Origin: Desulfolinea sp964487745
Lineage (GTDB): Bacteria; Chloroflexota; Anaerolineae; Anaerolineales; Villigracilaceae
Length of the DNA stretch: 64,000 nt
NCBI GenBank assembly: GCA_964487745.1
Contig: CAZASG010000001.1
Location: 1-64,000 of the forward strand
Direction of reading: 5' to 3'
The notes under the pieces are model-generated. The model made no database searches and was not told the DNA's origin. It saw nothing but the letters and a program-made list of their open reading frames with translations. Each line of letters opens with the position of its first letter. The stretch's first letter is position 1. This document shows positions 32,029 through 41,248 of the stretch, piece after piece. Made by a program: the position numbers and the translations under genes.

Positions 32029-33294
32029 ATGATGAAAAAAGCGCCTTCTCCAAAACGCTCTTTAGCAGATAAATTAAAGTCGCTTGGCGTAAAAACGGGA
32101 GCAACGGATCTCCCGCGACCCAAGCCTGCTAAGGGGACAAAGATCGAAAATCTCCTTTCAGGCGAGTTCCGTCAAACGCGCTATGGAGAGAGCTTCGTCT
32201 ACGAGCAGCGTTTTCCGCTTACTGCCCCGCATGGACGCATATCCCTGCGCCCTGCCGCCCTGCCCGAAATTCTCGGTGAATGGGGTAAAGATGCACGCAT
32301 TAACGAATTGCCCATCGAGAAATTCATCTTCTTCGATACAGAGACCAGCGGACTCTCAGGTGGCACGGGCACTTACGCCTTCATGATCGGGGCAGGGCGC
32401 TTCGAGGGAGACGAATTCGTCTTGGCACAATTCTTTGTGCGCGACCCAGGTGAGGAGCCTGCCGTGCTCGAAGCGCTAGCAGAGTTCTTCGCATATGGCA
32501 AAGTTTTGGTGAGCTATAACGGCAAATCTTTTGATACGCCCCTGCTCGAAACACGCTATAAGCTGCACAGCATCCCCTCTCCTTTTGATGATTATGCCCA
32601 TCTCGACCTACTGCATCTCGCCCGCCGCCTATGGCGGGACCGTCTCGCTTCGCGTACGCTGCAATCCATCGAGGCACATATTCTCGGCGTAGAGCGTACA
32701 TCTGAAGAAGTGCCGGGCTACGAAATCCCCTATCTCTATTTCGACTATCTTCGTGATGGAGATGCAGCTCCACTCAAAGGTGTTTTCTACCATAACGAGA
32801 TCGACATCCTGTCGTTAGCGGCTTTGCTCAATCATGCCGCGGTGATGCTTGCCGATCCCTTCGGGGAAACGGTACAGCATGGCTTGGATGTGATCGCCAT
32901 TGCCAAGCTTTTTGAAGATCTAAAAAGATGGGATGAAGCAGCCAAGCTCTATGAGCACGGTTTAAAGGAGAGGCTTCCGGAAGGGGATTTTGCTAAAGCC
33001 GTCAAACGTTTAGCTGTCTTACAACGACGAAGAGGGGATGTAGCTGAAGCGGTGAAATGGTGGGAGCAAGCCGCAGAGGATGGTCATATCTATGCCTATG
33101 TGGAGTTGGCGAAATACTACGAACACCGCGCCAAAGATCACGCTTTGGCAGAGGAGCTAACTCAACGGGCACTCAGCCTGGTCAACGAGAGCAAATTACA
33201 GGAGTATGAGCGTACCCACTGGATCGGGGAATTAGAACATCGGCTTAACAGGCTAGAGAAGAAGATCCAAAAGAAAAACTCCGCTGAAAAGTAA
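32029..33294 (+). CDS. RNase H-like exonuclease with TPR-like tail (MrfB/YprB-like)
   Basis: A 421-residue protein. Residues 95-270 form a DEDD-type 3'-5' exonuclease fold: FFDTETSGLSGG (Asp/Glu), SYNGKSFDTPLL (Asp) and YHNEIDILSLAAL (Asp). The C-terminal 280-410 part has TPR-like helical pairs (WDEAAKLYEHGL, EAVKWWEQAAEDG). The arrangement matches YprB/MrfB, the exonuclease partner of helicase YprA/MrfA in mitomycin repair in Bacillus. A MrfA-like helicase gene lies about 5 kb upstream. TATAAT (32016-32021) ends 7 nt before the ATG with no Shine-Dalgarno, so translation may be leaderless. Confidence 0.87.
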   Translation: MMKKAPSPKRSLADKLKSLGVKTGATDLPRPKPAKGTKIENLLSGEFRQTRYGESFVYEQRFPLTAPHGRISLRPAALPEILGEWGKDARINELPIEKFIFFDTETSGLSGGTGTYAFMIGAGRFEGDEFVLAQFFVRDPGEEPAVLEALAEFFAYGKVLVSYNGKSFDTPLLETRYKLHSIPSPFDDYAHLDLLHLARRLWRDRLASRTLQSIEAHILGVERTSEEVPGYEIPYLYFDYLRDGDAAPLKGVFYHNEIDILSLAALLNHAAVMLADPFGETVQHGLDVIAIAKLFEDLKRWDEAAKLYEHGLKERLPEGDFAKAVKRLAVLQRRRGDVAEAVKWWEQAAEDGHIYAYVELAKYYEHRAKDHALAEELTQRALSLVNESKLQEYERTHWIGELEHRLNRLEKKIQKKNSAEK

Positions 33295-33313
33295 ACTCAG
33301 CGGAGTTTTTTTT
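33276..33313 (+). terminator. Terminator overlapping the end of the exonuclease gene
   Basis: Stem ACTCCGCTGA (33278-33287) pairs with TCAGCGGAGT (33297-33306), then TTTTTTT. The 5' arm lies inside the last codons of the gene. Confidence 0.9.
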
Positions 33314-33324
33314 AGATAACAATT

Positions 33325-33415
33325 TATCATTGCAAGTGAGCAAAGCGAGCGAAGCAATCTCCCAGCTAGAAAAGATGAAGACTGCCACGCTCCGTAAACT
33401 CCGCTCGCAGTGACA
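33325..33415. repeat. Dispersed palindromic repeat, copy 3
   Basis: A 91-nt element starting TATCATTGCAAGTGAG and ending CCGCTCGCAGTGACA, with internal GCGAAGCAATCTCCC and GACTGCCACGCTCC. It lies between two convergent genes, ending 3 nt before the desaturase stop. Confidence 0.85.
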
Positions 33416-33418
33416 ATA

Positions 33419-34432
33419 TCAGCCTGCTTCAGCTTCCTTACGATATTTATTCAGGATCTCCCAACCAACCATCTTCTTGTTAGCTTCATCCCAAAGACGC
33501 AAGCGGAGGGTTTTGAAGCTGCTCCAGATCGTCATTGGCCTGATCTGGAAGATCGGGTTTTCCTTGAAACACTTCTGCAATTTGTAATTCGGGATACGCG
33601 ACCCCAAATGGTGGATGTGATGGTAACCGATATTGCCGGTAAACCATTGCAAAACAGCGGGAAGCTCATAAAAGGAGCTACCGTCCATCGCGGCTTTGTA
33701 GAAATCCCAATTTTCCTGACGTTCCCAATAAACACCATCGTAATTATGCTGTACGTAGAACATCCAGACACCAGCAGAAGTGCCCAGAAGCAAAACGGGG
33801 AGTTGAACAAGCAGGTAGGTTTTCCAACCAACCAGCATGATCAAACCGGCAATGATCGCAGCCAGGGCTGCATTTGTCCACCAGATGCTGGCTTTTTCCT
33901 TTTTGCTGTGTGAAGGTAATGGAATGCGTTTTACAATGGCAAAAACCACCACGGCGCCAATAGAGAACATTACCAAGGGATGGCGCATGATGCGATACCC
34001 GACCTTTTTCCAAAGAGGCGCAACGAGGTACTCCTCGACTGTCCAGGTATCGACATCGCCAGTGCCACGTTTATCGAGGTTCCCGGCGTTGGCATGGTGG
34101 ATATTGTGTTCGTGCCACCAAAGTTGCCAGGGCGTGAAGGTCAGGATACCGGTAATAATGCCCACGATCAGGTTTGCGCGGTGTGATTTAAAGAAAGAGC
34201 CATGCCCGCAATCGTGGAAGATGATAAAGGTGCGTACCATAAATCCAGCCGTGGGAATCGCCAACAGCAATGTCAGCCAATAGGAAATATTCACACTCCA
34301 AAACATAAGCGCGTAGAGCCCGATATAAGGCACGAGCGTATTCACAATTTGCCAAATACTACGCCAGTTTTCGGGTTCATACTCCTTGATGATCTTTCGC
34401 CAGTCTACCCCTTTTAGTTCATTGATACTCAT
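33419..34432 (-). CDS. Membrane fatty acid desaturase
   Basis: A 337-residue integral membrane di-iron desaturase. The three histidine boxes are HDCGH (about 73-77), HNIHH (about 109-113) and HHIHH (about 273-277), with four or more hydrophobic helices between them. It introduces a double bond into membrane acyl chains using O2 and an electron donor; regiospecificity cannot be predicted. Its presence implies at least some exposure to oxygen. Single gene on the minus strand. Confidence 0.93.
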   Translation of the reverse strand: MSINELKGVDWRKIIKEYEPENWRSIWQIVNTLVPYIGLYALMFWSVNISYWLTLLLAIPTAGFMVRTFIIFHDCGHGSFFKSHRANLIVGIITGILTFTPWQLWWHEHNIHHANAGNLDKRGTGDVDTWTVEEYLVAPLWKKVGYRIMRHPLVMFSIGAVVVFAIVKRIPLPSHSKKEKASIWWTNAALAAIIAGLIMLVGWKTYLLVQLPVLLLGTSAGVWMFYVQHNYDGVYWERQENWDFYKAAMDGSSFYELPAVLQWFTGNIGYHHIHHLGSRIPNYKLQKCFKENPIFQIRPMTIWSSFKTLRLRLWDEANKKMVGWEILNKYRKEAEAG

Positions 34433-34466
34433 GGGTACTCCTTCAAAATTGGTTTATAAATTTATT

Positions 34467-35126
34467 TTACACTATCCACTTCTCTAGAGAAAATTCTGCT
34501 AAAGATCCCAAGAGAAGATTTTCACCATTAAATATAAGTTGAGATGTAACAGGATTGGGGACAGCAACAACGGGGATACCAGCAGCATTGGCCGCTCTAA
34601 CGCCATTCGGCGAATCTTCAAAAATAATAGCCCGATCCGCACTTACGTTCAACTTGCTCAGTGCCAATAAAAACAAGTCCGGCGAGGGCTTGGTATGCGT
34701 TACATCATCCGCACAGATGATATGCTGAAAACGATCAAAAAGCCCCAGACGCGTGAGATGAGTATCCACCCAGGAATGCGGAGAACTGGAAGCAATGGCA
34801 AGTTTTAAGCCACGTTGCTTCGCTTCATCGAGGATGTCAACCACACCGGGCAAGATGGGATTCTTGGCAATACGCGCATCGGCTTCCGCGCGCCACCTGT
34901 CCAACACGAATTGACGATCAATGCTCATTCCGGCTAACTTCTCTATATCGGAAGCAGGATCAAATTTCACAGCGTCGCTCCCACCAATGATCTGCCCCCA
35001 TTTTTCGATGGAGAGTACCGTATCATATTCAGCATAGATCTCGTTCAAAACATCAAACTCAGGGGTTTCAGTATCGAGAATAAGGCCGTCAAAATCAAAG
35101 ATGAGAGCTTCAAGTTTCTTTGTCAT
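34467..35126 (-). CDS. HAD superfamily hydrolase, beta-phosphoglucomutase-like
   Basis: A 219-residue HAD phosphatase. Motif I is IFDFDGLILDTE (residues 9-20), motif II IASSSP near 113, motif III lysine in THTKPSPDLF near 147, and motif IV FEDSPNGVRAA near 170. The LILDTE start with a helical C1 cap is characteristic of the PGM/phosphatase group acting on small sugar phosphates. ATG 35126 is used; no good ribosome binding site is seen upstream. It is read after the nuo operon but separated by a terminator. Confidence 0.9.
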   Translation of the reverse strand: MTKKLEALIFDFDGLILDTETPEFDVLNEIYAEYDTVLSIEKWGQIIGGSDAVKFDPASDIEKLAGMSIDRQFVLDRWRAEADARIAKNPILPGVVDILDEAKQRGLKLAIASSSPHSWVDTHLTRLGLFDRFQHIICADDVTHTKPSPDLFLLALSKLNVSADRAIIFEDSPNGVRAANAAGIPVVAVPNPVTSQLIFNGENLLLGSLAEFSLEKWIV

Positions 35127-35141
35127 AGGAATTCCTGTAGA

Positions 35142-35158
35142 GGCACAATTATCGTGCC
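35142..35158. repeat. Small GGCAC/GTGCC hairpin
   Basis: GGCAC-AATTATC-GTGCC between the HAD gene start and the nuo terminator. It resembles the core of the neighbouring hairpin (GGCACACAATATCTGTGC), as if both derive from one palindromic element. Confidence 0.4.
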
Positions 35159-35172
35159 CTAGATATATAAAA

Positions 35173-35201
35173 GCGGGGCACACAATATCTGTGCGCCCCG
35201 C
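35173..35201 (-). terminator. Terminator of the nuo operon
   Basis: A 12-bp stem with one mismatch (GCGGGGCACACA with TGTGCGCCCCGC), loop ATATC, followed on the reverse strand by TTTTATATAT. It lies 24 nt after the nuoN stop. Confidence 0.8.
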
Positions 35202-35224
35202 TCGTTAGTGTAAACAAGTTTTCG

Positions 35225-36670
35225 CTAAAAAAGTTTCATCACCGCAGCGGTTGCCCAATCGAAAAGTGAAGCGGGTACGAAGCTGAAGACAACAGTAAGT
35301 GCGGCCATCGCGACCCAACTGATATTGAGCCAGGCTTCGGAGGTGATTTTGGGTTCACCATCGTGCATGTACATGACGACGACCACCCGCAGATAGTAGT
35401 AGGCAGAGATCAGCGAGGTGAGAACACCTACGATCGCCAACCAGTACATGCCTGCATCCACGACAGCGCTGAAGAGATAGAACTTACCGACCAAACCAAG
35501 TGTGGGCGGGATACCGGTGAGCGAGAGCATGAAGACCGTCATCGCGGCTGCCATGAGGGGATGTGATTTTCCCAAACCAGCATAGTCCTGAATTTCAAGA
35601 CCTTTACCTTCTTCATTTTCAAGCGCAATGACAATACCCCAAGACCCGAAGCTAGTCACAGCATAGGCGACGAGATAAAAAATGCCTGATGCGATAGCTG
35701 TTGCGGAAACGTCGGGGTTACCAAAGGCGACAAAGGCCATCATGATATAGCCCGCGTGCGCAATGCTCGAGTACGCCAACATACGTTTGATGTTGGTCTG
35801 TGCTACAGCAACGACGTTCCCGACGATCATCGTCAGGGCTGCCAGTATCGCCAGAACAGGAGCCAAATCTACGGCAAGGCTGGGGAAGGCGGTTGCGAAA
35901 ACGCGCATGAGCGCTGCAAAACCAGCGATCTTAGCGCCAGCCGCCATGAAAGCGGTCACGGGGGTTGGGGCACCCTGATAAACATCCGGGGTCCACATGT
36001 GGAAGGGAACTGCAGCAACCTTAAAGGAGAAGCCCACCAGGATCAAGGCCGCGCCTGCCAAAAGCAGCGAAAGATTGGCTGTGCCAGCCGTGACTGCGGC
36101 AGCAACGCCAGCAATCGCCGTTGTCTGAGCTGCACCAAAAACAAGGGCAACACCATAGACAACAAAACCGCCAGAGAACGCACCCAAAAGGAAGTATTTG
36201 ATACCTGCTTCGCCAGAATCCAGTTTAGGATGGGCAAAGGCAGCCAACACATAGAGTGGAATAGACAGCAATTCGAGAGCGATGAAGACCACGATCAAAT
36301 CTGCTGCCTGTACCATCAACATCATGCCAGCGATACTAAAAAGCATCAGGGTGTAGTATTCGCCACGCTCGATATTCATTCGCTGGAGATAGCTATATGC
36401 AAGCGAGATACCGACCATACCTGAGGCAAGCAGCAGGACGTTGACAAAGGTTGAGAAGCCATCAAAGACGACCATCCCGTTGAAGCCAGAGCCTTCTTGA
36501 CCAACATTAAGCAAAGTTAAACCAATGGTCAACGCTAGCCCGACAAATGCCAGAAATGCTGTCCAACCTTTGCGTTCTTTCGGGATGAAAAGATCCACCA
36601 GAAGCAAGACAGACGCCCAGGCTATTAGCGTAATAAGGGGGGAGAAATTTGAGAAATCGACTGGGTTCAT
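35225..36670 (-). CDS. nuoN: NADH-quinone oxidoreductase subunit N
   Basis: A 481-residue antiporter-like proton-pumping subunit of complex I with about 14 helices. Family features are the conserved lysine/proline helix in FKVAAVPFHMWTPDVYQGAPTPVTAFMAAG (about 213-242) and LAYSSIAHAGYIMM. ATG 36670 follows GGAGAG. It is the last gene of the operon, after nuoM. Confidence 0.96.
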   Translation of the reverse strand: MNPVDFSNFSPLITLIAWASVLLLVDLFIPKERKGWTAFLAFVGLALTIGLTLLNVGQEGSGFNGMVVFDGFSTFVNVLLLASGMVGISLAYSYLQRMNIERGEYYTLMLFSIAGMMLMVQAADLIVVFIALELLSIPLYVLAAFAHPKLDSGEAGIKYFLLGAFSGGFVVYGVALVFGAAQTTAIAGVAAAVTAGTANLSLLLAGAALILVGFSFKVAAVPFHMWTPDVYQGAPTPVTAFMAAGAKIAGFAALMRVFATAFPSLAVDLAPVLAILAALTMIVGNVVAVAQTNIKRMLAYSSIAHAGYIMMAFVAFGNPDVSATAIASGIFYLVAYAVTSFGSWGIVIALENEEGKGLEIQDYAGLGKSHPLMAAAMTVFMLSLTGIPPTLGLVGKFYLFSAVVDAGMYWLAIVGVLTSLISAYYYLRVVVVMYMHDGEPKITSEAWLNISWVAMAALTVVFSFVPASLFDWATAAVMKLF

Positions 36671-36731
36671 AAATCATTCTCTCCTACGTCTGAGCGAAGA
36701 GTATTCTTCGCTCAGACACGGGGATAAAGGT

Positions 36732-38246
36732 TTAGTGCATTGCCGCTTGCAAAATGGTGACAAGGTTGTCAACGGCTGGCGCGATCAGTTCAAAGAAAGG
36801 TTTCGGGTAGAGACCGATCCAGAAGATGAAGAGCAAGAGCGGAGCAATGGTGATGATCTCACGGACGCTAAGGTCACGCAGGGGGTGTCCATGCTCTTTG
36901 ACGGTCTCGACGATGGAGCCTTCGGGACCGAGGAAGATCTTCTGGTACATGTAGAGCATGTAGATCGCAGCAAGGATGACACCGATGGCGGAAAGACCAG
37001 CATACCAGGCAGAGCCAATGGCTTCAGAGCCAAAAGCACCTAACAGGATGGTGAACTCACCGACGAAGCCGTTGAGACCGGGCAAACCCATCGAGGAAAG
37101 CGCTACAACGAGCATGATGGTACCGTAGACCGGCATGATCTTCCACAAGCCACCGTAGACGTCGAAGTCACGGGTGTGGGTCTGTTCGTAGATCATACCG
37201 ACCAAGAGGAATAATGCGCCGGTGCTGAGACCGTGGTTGATCATCTGCAAGATACCACCCTGAATACCCTGCGAGTTGAGGGCAAAGAGACCGAGCATCA
37301 CGAAACCAAGGTGGCTGACTGAAGAGTAAGCAACCAGTTTCTTGATATCTCTCTGGTAGTAAGAGACAATTGCGCCGTAGATAATCCCGATTACTGCGAG
37401 TCCCGCCATCATGGGTGCATATTCAACCGCTGCATTCGGGAAGAGGGGCAGGTTGAAGCGCAGGAAGCCATAAGTACCCATCTTTAGCAGAACACCGGCA
37501 AGAATGACGGAGCCTGCAGTGGGCGCCTGGACGTGCGCATCGGGCAACCAGGAGTGGAGGGGCCACATCGGCACTTTGATGGCGAATGCCACAGCAAAGG
37601 CGATGAAGAGCCATTTTTGGATGCCGGGATCAATACCGCCCATCTCGATCAAGGCGGGGACAGCGAAGGTGCCCTGATTGAGTCCCAGCCAAAGGATGGC
37701 GAGGAGCATCAGCAGGGAGCCAGCCATCGTGTAGAGGAAGAATTTGATGGCGGCGTAAATGCGCTGCGGACCACCCCAGATGCCGATGAGGAAGTACATC
37801 GGAACGAGGGTGAATTCCCAGAAAACGTAGAAGAGGAAGAGGTCCTGCGCCATGAAGACACCGAGCATACCTACTTCGAGCATGAGGAAGAAGATGTTGA
37901 AATCTTTCTCACGTTCTTCGAGTGCCGACCACGTTGAAAGGAGAGCGATCGGGGTCAGGAAGGTGGTCAGGAGGATGAGCAGGATGCTCAATCCGTCCAC
38001 AGCCATGTAGTAGGAAATATCCCATTTATTGACCTGGATCCAGGGCAGGTTGGTGACCATTTGCAACTCAGGATTGCTGGCATCGAATAGCTGGAGCAAT
38101 CTGAGAGAAATACCAAAGGTGACTAAAGAAGTCAGAAGCGAGATCCAGCGGACGGCTACCTTATTCTCCGGTTTGACGAAGAAAAGGATCAGTACACCTA
38201 CCAGCGGAAAAAATGTGACGAGATTGGGGAGAAGATCAAATTCCAT
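36732..38246 (-). CDS. nuoM: NADH-quinone oxidoreductase subunit M
   Basis: A 504-residue antiporter-like subunit of the complex I membrane arm. Signature helices include AIKVPMWPLHSWLPDAHVQAPTAGSVILAG (about 222-251) and LVAYSSVSHLGFVMLG, plus the conserved Glu in the fifth helix. It pumps protons as NADH electrons reduce quinone. It lies between nuoL and nuoN with short gaps. Confidence 0.97.
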   Translation of the reverse strand: MEFDLLPNLVTFFPLVGVLILFFVKPENKVAVRWISLLTSLVTFGISLRLLQLFDASNPELQMVTNLPWIQVNKWDISYYMAVDGLSILLILLTTFLTPIALLSTWSALEEREKDFNIFFLMLEVGMLGVFMAQDLFLFYVFWEFTLVPMYFLIGIWGGPQRIYAAIKFFLYTMAGSLLMLLAILWLGLNQGTFAVPALIEMGGIDPGIQKWLFIAFAVAFAIKVPMWPLHSWLPDAHVQAPTAGSVILAGVLLKMGTYGFLRFNLPLFPNAAVEYAPMMAGLAVIGIIYGAIVSYYQRDIKKLVAYSSVSHLGFVMLGLFALNSQGIQGGILQMINHGLSTGALFLLVGMIYEQTHTRDFDVYGGLWKIMPVYGTIMLVVALSSMGLPGLNGFVGEFTILLGAFGSEAIGSAWYAGLSAIGVILAAIYMLYMYQKIFLGPEGSIVETVKEHGHPLRDLSVREIITIAPLLLFIFWIGLYPKPFFELIAPAVDNLVTILQAAMH

Positions 38247-38269
38247 AATCGGTCCTCGTTTTTATTCTC

Positions 38270-40399
38270 TTACTTGAAGAGAAGATATCCTAAGATCGCA
38301 ACCACACCCAGAAGAACGGAGAGAGCATAACTGCGTACAAAACCAGTTTGTAAGCGACGCAAACTTTCAGCGGAACGCTTGGTCATATTTGCCAGCCCAT
38401 CGGCAATGGCATTGATGATACCCATATCGAAAGGTTCAGATAAGAAGTAGGCTAAGCCCTGGAACGCCTTATACAGGACACTATCGTGGAACCAGTCATG
38501 CCAGAAGTTCCAATCAATAGTGACGGAAAGGAATTTAGCCAGTTTTTCAAATGGCTGAACAACGAGGGCCCCATAGCCTTCATCGACAAACCATTTATTT
38601 TCCATACCCGTGTAGAGGAAACCAAGTGGTTTCTTAAGCGGATCGGGCTGACCTTCCTTGAGCGGATTGCGGCCATAGATCAACCAGGAAAGGAAGATAG
38701 CAAGCAACGCCAGGAGGGTGGAGATACCAGCGACACCGAGATCGAAGCCCAAGGCTTCAACATGGCCGAGAGTGTACTCAAGCCAGTGTCCGAGGCTGTG
38801 GAAACCATCGAAGGGCAGGTTGAGCGCGCCACCGAGGATAGAGAGCGCAGCCAAGACCATCAATGGGACGGTCATGACAGGCGGGCTTTCTTGAGCGTGT
38901 TCGGCAACTTCAGTGCGTTCCTTTCCAAAGAAGACCATCCAGATCTGACGTCCCATGTAGAAGGCGGTCATGAATGCGGCAATGGAAAGCAGGATGTAAA
39001 CACCGGGGAAATGATCGGCGTGGAGGCTGGCATCAAGAAGGATTTCATCCTTCGACCAGAAGCCTGCGAAGGGGAAAATACCTGCAAGTGCCAAGGTACC
39101 GATCATATAGAGCCAGAAGGTAACGGGCATGCGCTTACGGAGGTTGCCCATATTGCGCATATCGCCGGGATCGAAGACTTCTTCTTCGTGGTGCTCAACA
39201 TGCGCGTGGTCATCTCCGTGATGGTCGTCATGATGCGCATGAGCGTGGTGACCACGTTCCATGCCGAGGATGACAGAACCAGCGGAGAGGAAGAGCAGGG
39301 CTTTGAAGAAAGCGTGTGTGGCAAGGTGGAAGATACCTGCAACGTAAGCGCCCATACCCACAGCAGCGACCATGAAACCAAGCTGGCTGATGGTGGAATA
39401 TGCAAGAACTTTTTTGATGTCATATTGCCCGACGGCGATGGTCGCAGCGAAAAGGGCTGTCACCGCACCGATCATGGCAACGATATAGGATGCGCCGTGC
39501 ACCAAAGAGTAGAGCGGCGCAGAGCGAACAACCAAATAGACACCGGCGGTGACCATCGTCGCCGCATGAATGAGCGCGGAAACCGGGGTCGGGCCAGCCA
39601 TCGCGTCCGGGAGCCAGACATAGAGCGGGATCTGGGCGGATTTACCGGTCACGCCGATGAGCATAAACAATGTGATCGCCGAGATCACGACCGGGTCCGG
39701 GTGCGCTGCGGCGGCTTCGAAGACGCCGTCAAATTGCAGGGTGCCAAAGTGCCAGAATGTAGTGAAGATCGCCAGCAGGAAACCAAAGTCACCCACACGG
39801 TTGGCAATAAAGGCTTTCTTGCCTGCTTCAGCATTGGCAGTACTTTTACGCCCGAGGGTGTCGAAGTCGTACCAGAAACCGATCAGCAAGAAAGAACAAA
39901 GACCCACACCTTCCCAACCGACGAAGAGCATCAGGTAGGAGTCGCCGCTGACCAGGATCATCATCATCGCGATGAAGAGATTCAGGAAAACGAAGAAACG
40001 GCGAAAACGCTTTTCATCATCCTTGAAACGCACATCTTCGTGCATATAACCGATGGCGTAAATGTGGATGAGCGTCCCGACGCCGGAGACGACCAGCATC
40101 ATCACTGTCGAGAGTGTGTCGACACGGAATGTCCAATCCAGTTGGAGTTGACCAATGTGGATCCACTCTGCAAAGGGAACAGTATGTACTTCACCGTGAA
40201 CGGCGTTCAGCGAGTAGGCCAGCAAAACAGAAACGACAAAGGACGCTCCCGATGCCAAACTTGCTACCGTACCCACAGCTTTTTCGCTCATTTTGCCACC
40301 GAAGATCATGTTGATCAACAACCCGATCACGGGGAAGAAAACGAGCCACGGCGCCAAATTGAAGAACAAGCCGGTATTTGCAGCTTCAGAAAAATTCAT
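38270..40399 (-). CDS. nuoL: NADH-quinone oxidoreductase subunit L, with His-rich loop
   Basis: A 709-residue antiporter-like subunit with the long lateral C-terminal helix of NuoL. Conserved blocks are GWEGVGLCSFLLIGFW (about 161-176), GKSAQIPLYVWLPDAMAGPTPVSALIHAA (about 252-280) and LAYSTISQLGFM. A loop at about 384-405 is strongly His/Asp-rich (HHAHAHHDDHHGDDHAH), unlike the compact loop of E. coli NuoL, and could bind metal. It is the distal proton pump of complex I. Confidence 0.97.
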   Translation of the reverse strand: MNFSEAANTGLFFNLAPWLVFFPVIGLLINMIFGGKMSEKAVGTVASLASGASFVVSVLLAYSLNAVHGEVHTVPFAEWIHIGQLQLDWTFRVDTLSTVMMLVVSGVGTLIHIYAIGYMHEDVRFKDDEKRFRRFFVFLNLFIAMMMILVSGDSYLMLFVGWEGVGLCSFLLIGFWYDFDTLGRKSTANAEAGKKAFIANRVGDFGFLLAIFTTFWHFGTLQFDGVFEAAAAHPDPVVISAITLFMLIGVTGKSAQIPLYVWLPDAMAGPTPVSALIHAATMVTAGVYLVVRSAPLYSLVHGASYIVAMIGAVTALFAATIAVGQYDIKKVLAYSTISQLGFMVAAVGMGAYVAGIFHLATHAFFKALLFLSAGSVILGMERGHHAHAHHDDHHGDDHAHVEHHEEEVFDPGDMRNMGNLRKRMPVTFWLYMIGTLALAGIFPFAGFWSKDEILLDASLHADHFPGVYILLSIAAFMTAFYMGRQIWMVFFGKERTEVAEHAQESPPVMTVPLMVLAALSILGGALNLPFDGFHSLGHWLEYTLGHVEALGFDLGVAGISTLLALLAIFLSWLIYGRNPLKEGQPDPLKKPLGFLYTGMENKWFVDEGYGALVVQPFEKLAKFLSVTIDWNFWHDWFHDSVLYKAFQGLAYFLSEPFDMGIINAIADGLANMTKRSAESLRRLQTGFVRSYALSVLLGVVAILGYLLFK

Positions 40400-40405
40400 A
40401 TTGGC

Positions 40406-40717
40406 TTATCCTTTCAGCATATTGATGTCGTCAACATCGATGCTGTTTTTCGAGCGGAAGATCGCCACGATCAACGCCAAGCCGACGGCAACTTCTGCGG
40501 CGGCGACGGTCATGATGAAGAAGACAAAAATTTGTCCATCCAACACGTTATAAACACTGGCAAAAGCCACAAAAGCTAGATTTGCCGCGTTTAGCATCAA
40601 CTCGATCGACATGAAAATAATCAAGGCGTTGCGGCGTACAAGGACACCCAGTGCGCCAATAACAAAAAGAATGGCAGAAAGCCCAATGTAAAGATTTACA
40701 GATACACCACTATCCAT
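40406..40717 (-). CDS. nuoK: NADH-quinone oxidoreductase subunit K
   Basis: A 103-residue, three-helix membrane subunit. The conserved glutamates lie in FMSIELMLNAANLAFVAFA and AAAEVAVGLALIVAIFR, which form part of the proton path. GGGAGG precedes the ATG, whose first base overlaps the nuoJ stop. Confidence 0.97.
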   Translation of the reverse strand: MDSGVSVNLYIGLSAILFVIGALGVLVRRNALIIFMSIELMLNAANLAFVAFASVYNVLDGQIFVFFIMTVAAAEVAVGLALIVAIFRSKNSIDVDDINMLKG

Positions 40718-41235
40718 TAGCTTTGCCCTCCCTTTTTCTTTTTATTTGTCAGCACAATAGCACCGACCATCGCCACCAAAAGCAAAATGGAGGTCACTTC
40801 AAAAGGCAATAGATAGCTGTCAAACAGCAATTCCCCAATTGCCTGGGGGCTCCCAGTGCTTTCAATCGGGGCGTTATTTATGTAGCCCGCGCCTTTTTGG
40901 GCAGAGATCAGATAAATACCTTCCACGATCAAAACAAAAGCAAGGAAAACTGCCAAAGGCTTCTGCCAGGGGAGTTCCTTCCCTTCAGGCAACGGATCAG
41001 CACCCAAAAGCATAATGACGAAGAGGAAGAGCACCATGATCGCACCGGCATACACAGTCACCTGTGTAATGGCGATGAAAGGCGCACCCAGAAGTAGATA
41101 GAAGACTGCGACCGTTGCAAAATTGAGCACCAGGAACAATGCAGAATAAACAGCATTGCGGCTGAGCAACATGCCCAAGGCGGTGATCACTGCAATAGTA
41201 GCGAGTATCAGGAAGAGAATAAGATCAACTGTCAT
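40717..41235 (-). CDS. nuoJ: NADH-quinone oxidoreductase subunit J
   Basis: A 172-residue membrane subunit with five helices. The conserved third helix contains APFIAITQVTVYAGAIMVLFLFVIML, where a pi-bulge occurs in known complex I structures. The C-terminus is Lys-rich. It sits between nuoI and nuoK in standard order. Confidence 0.96.
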   Translation of the reverse strand: MTVDLILFLILATIAVITALGMLLSRNAVYSALFLVLNFATVAVFYLLLGAPFIAITQVTVYAGAIMVLFLFVIMLLGADPLPEGKELPWQKPLAVFLAFVLIVEGIYLISAQKGAGYINNAPIESTGSPQAIGELLFDSYLLPFEVTSILLLVAMVGAIVLTNKKKKGGQS

Positions 41236-41248
41236 ACAACACTCACCT

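Noticed and set aside
38486..40579. A 697-codon open frame on the plus strand opposite nuoL
   Set aside because: It is the antisense shadow of nuoL and the nuoK end. The translation is full of His/Asp/Glu/Arg low-complexity text with no domain, no ribosome binding site is seen, and the nuoL frame is unambiguous.
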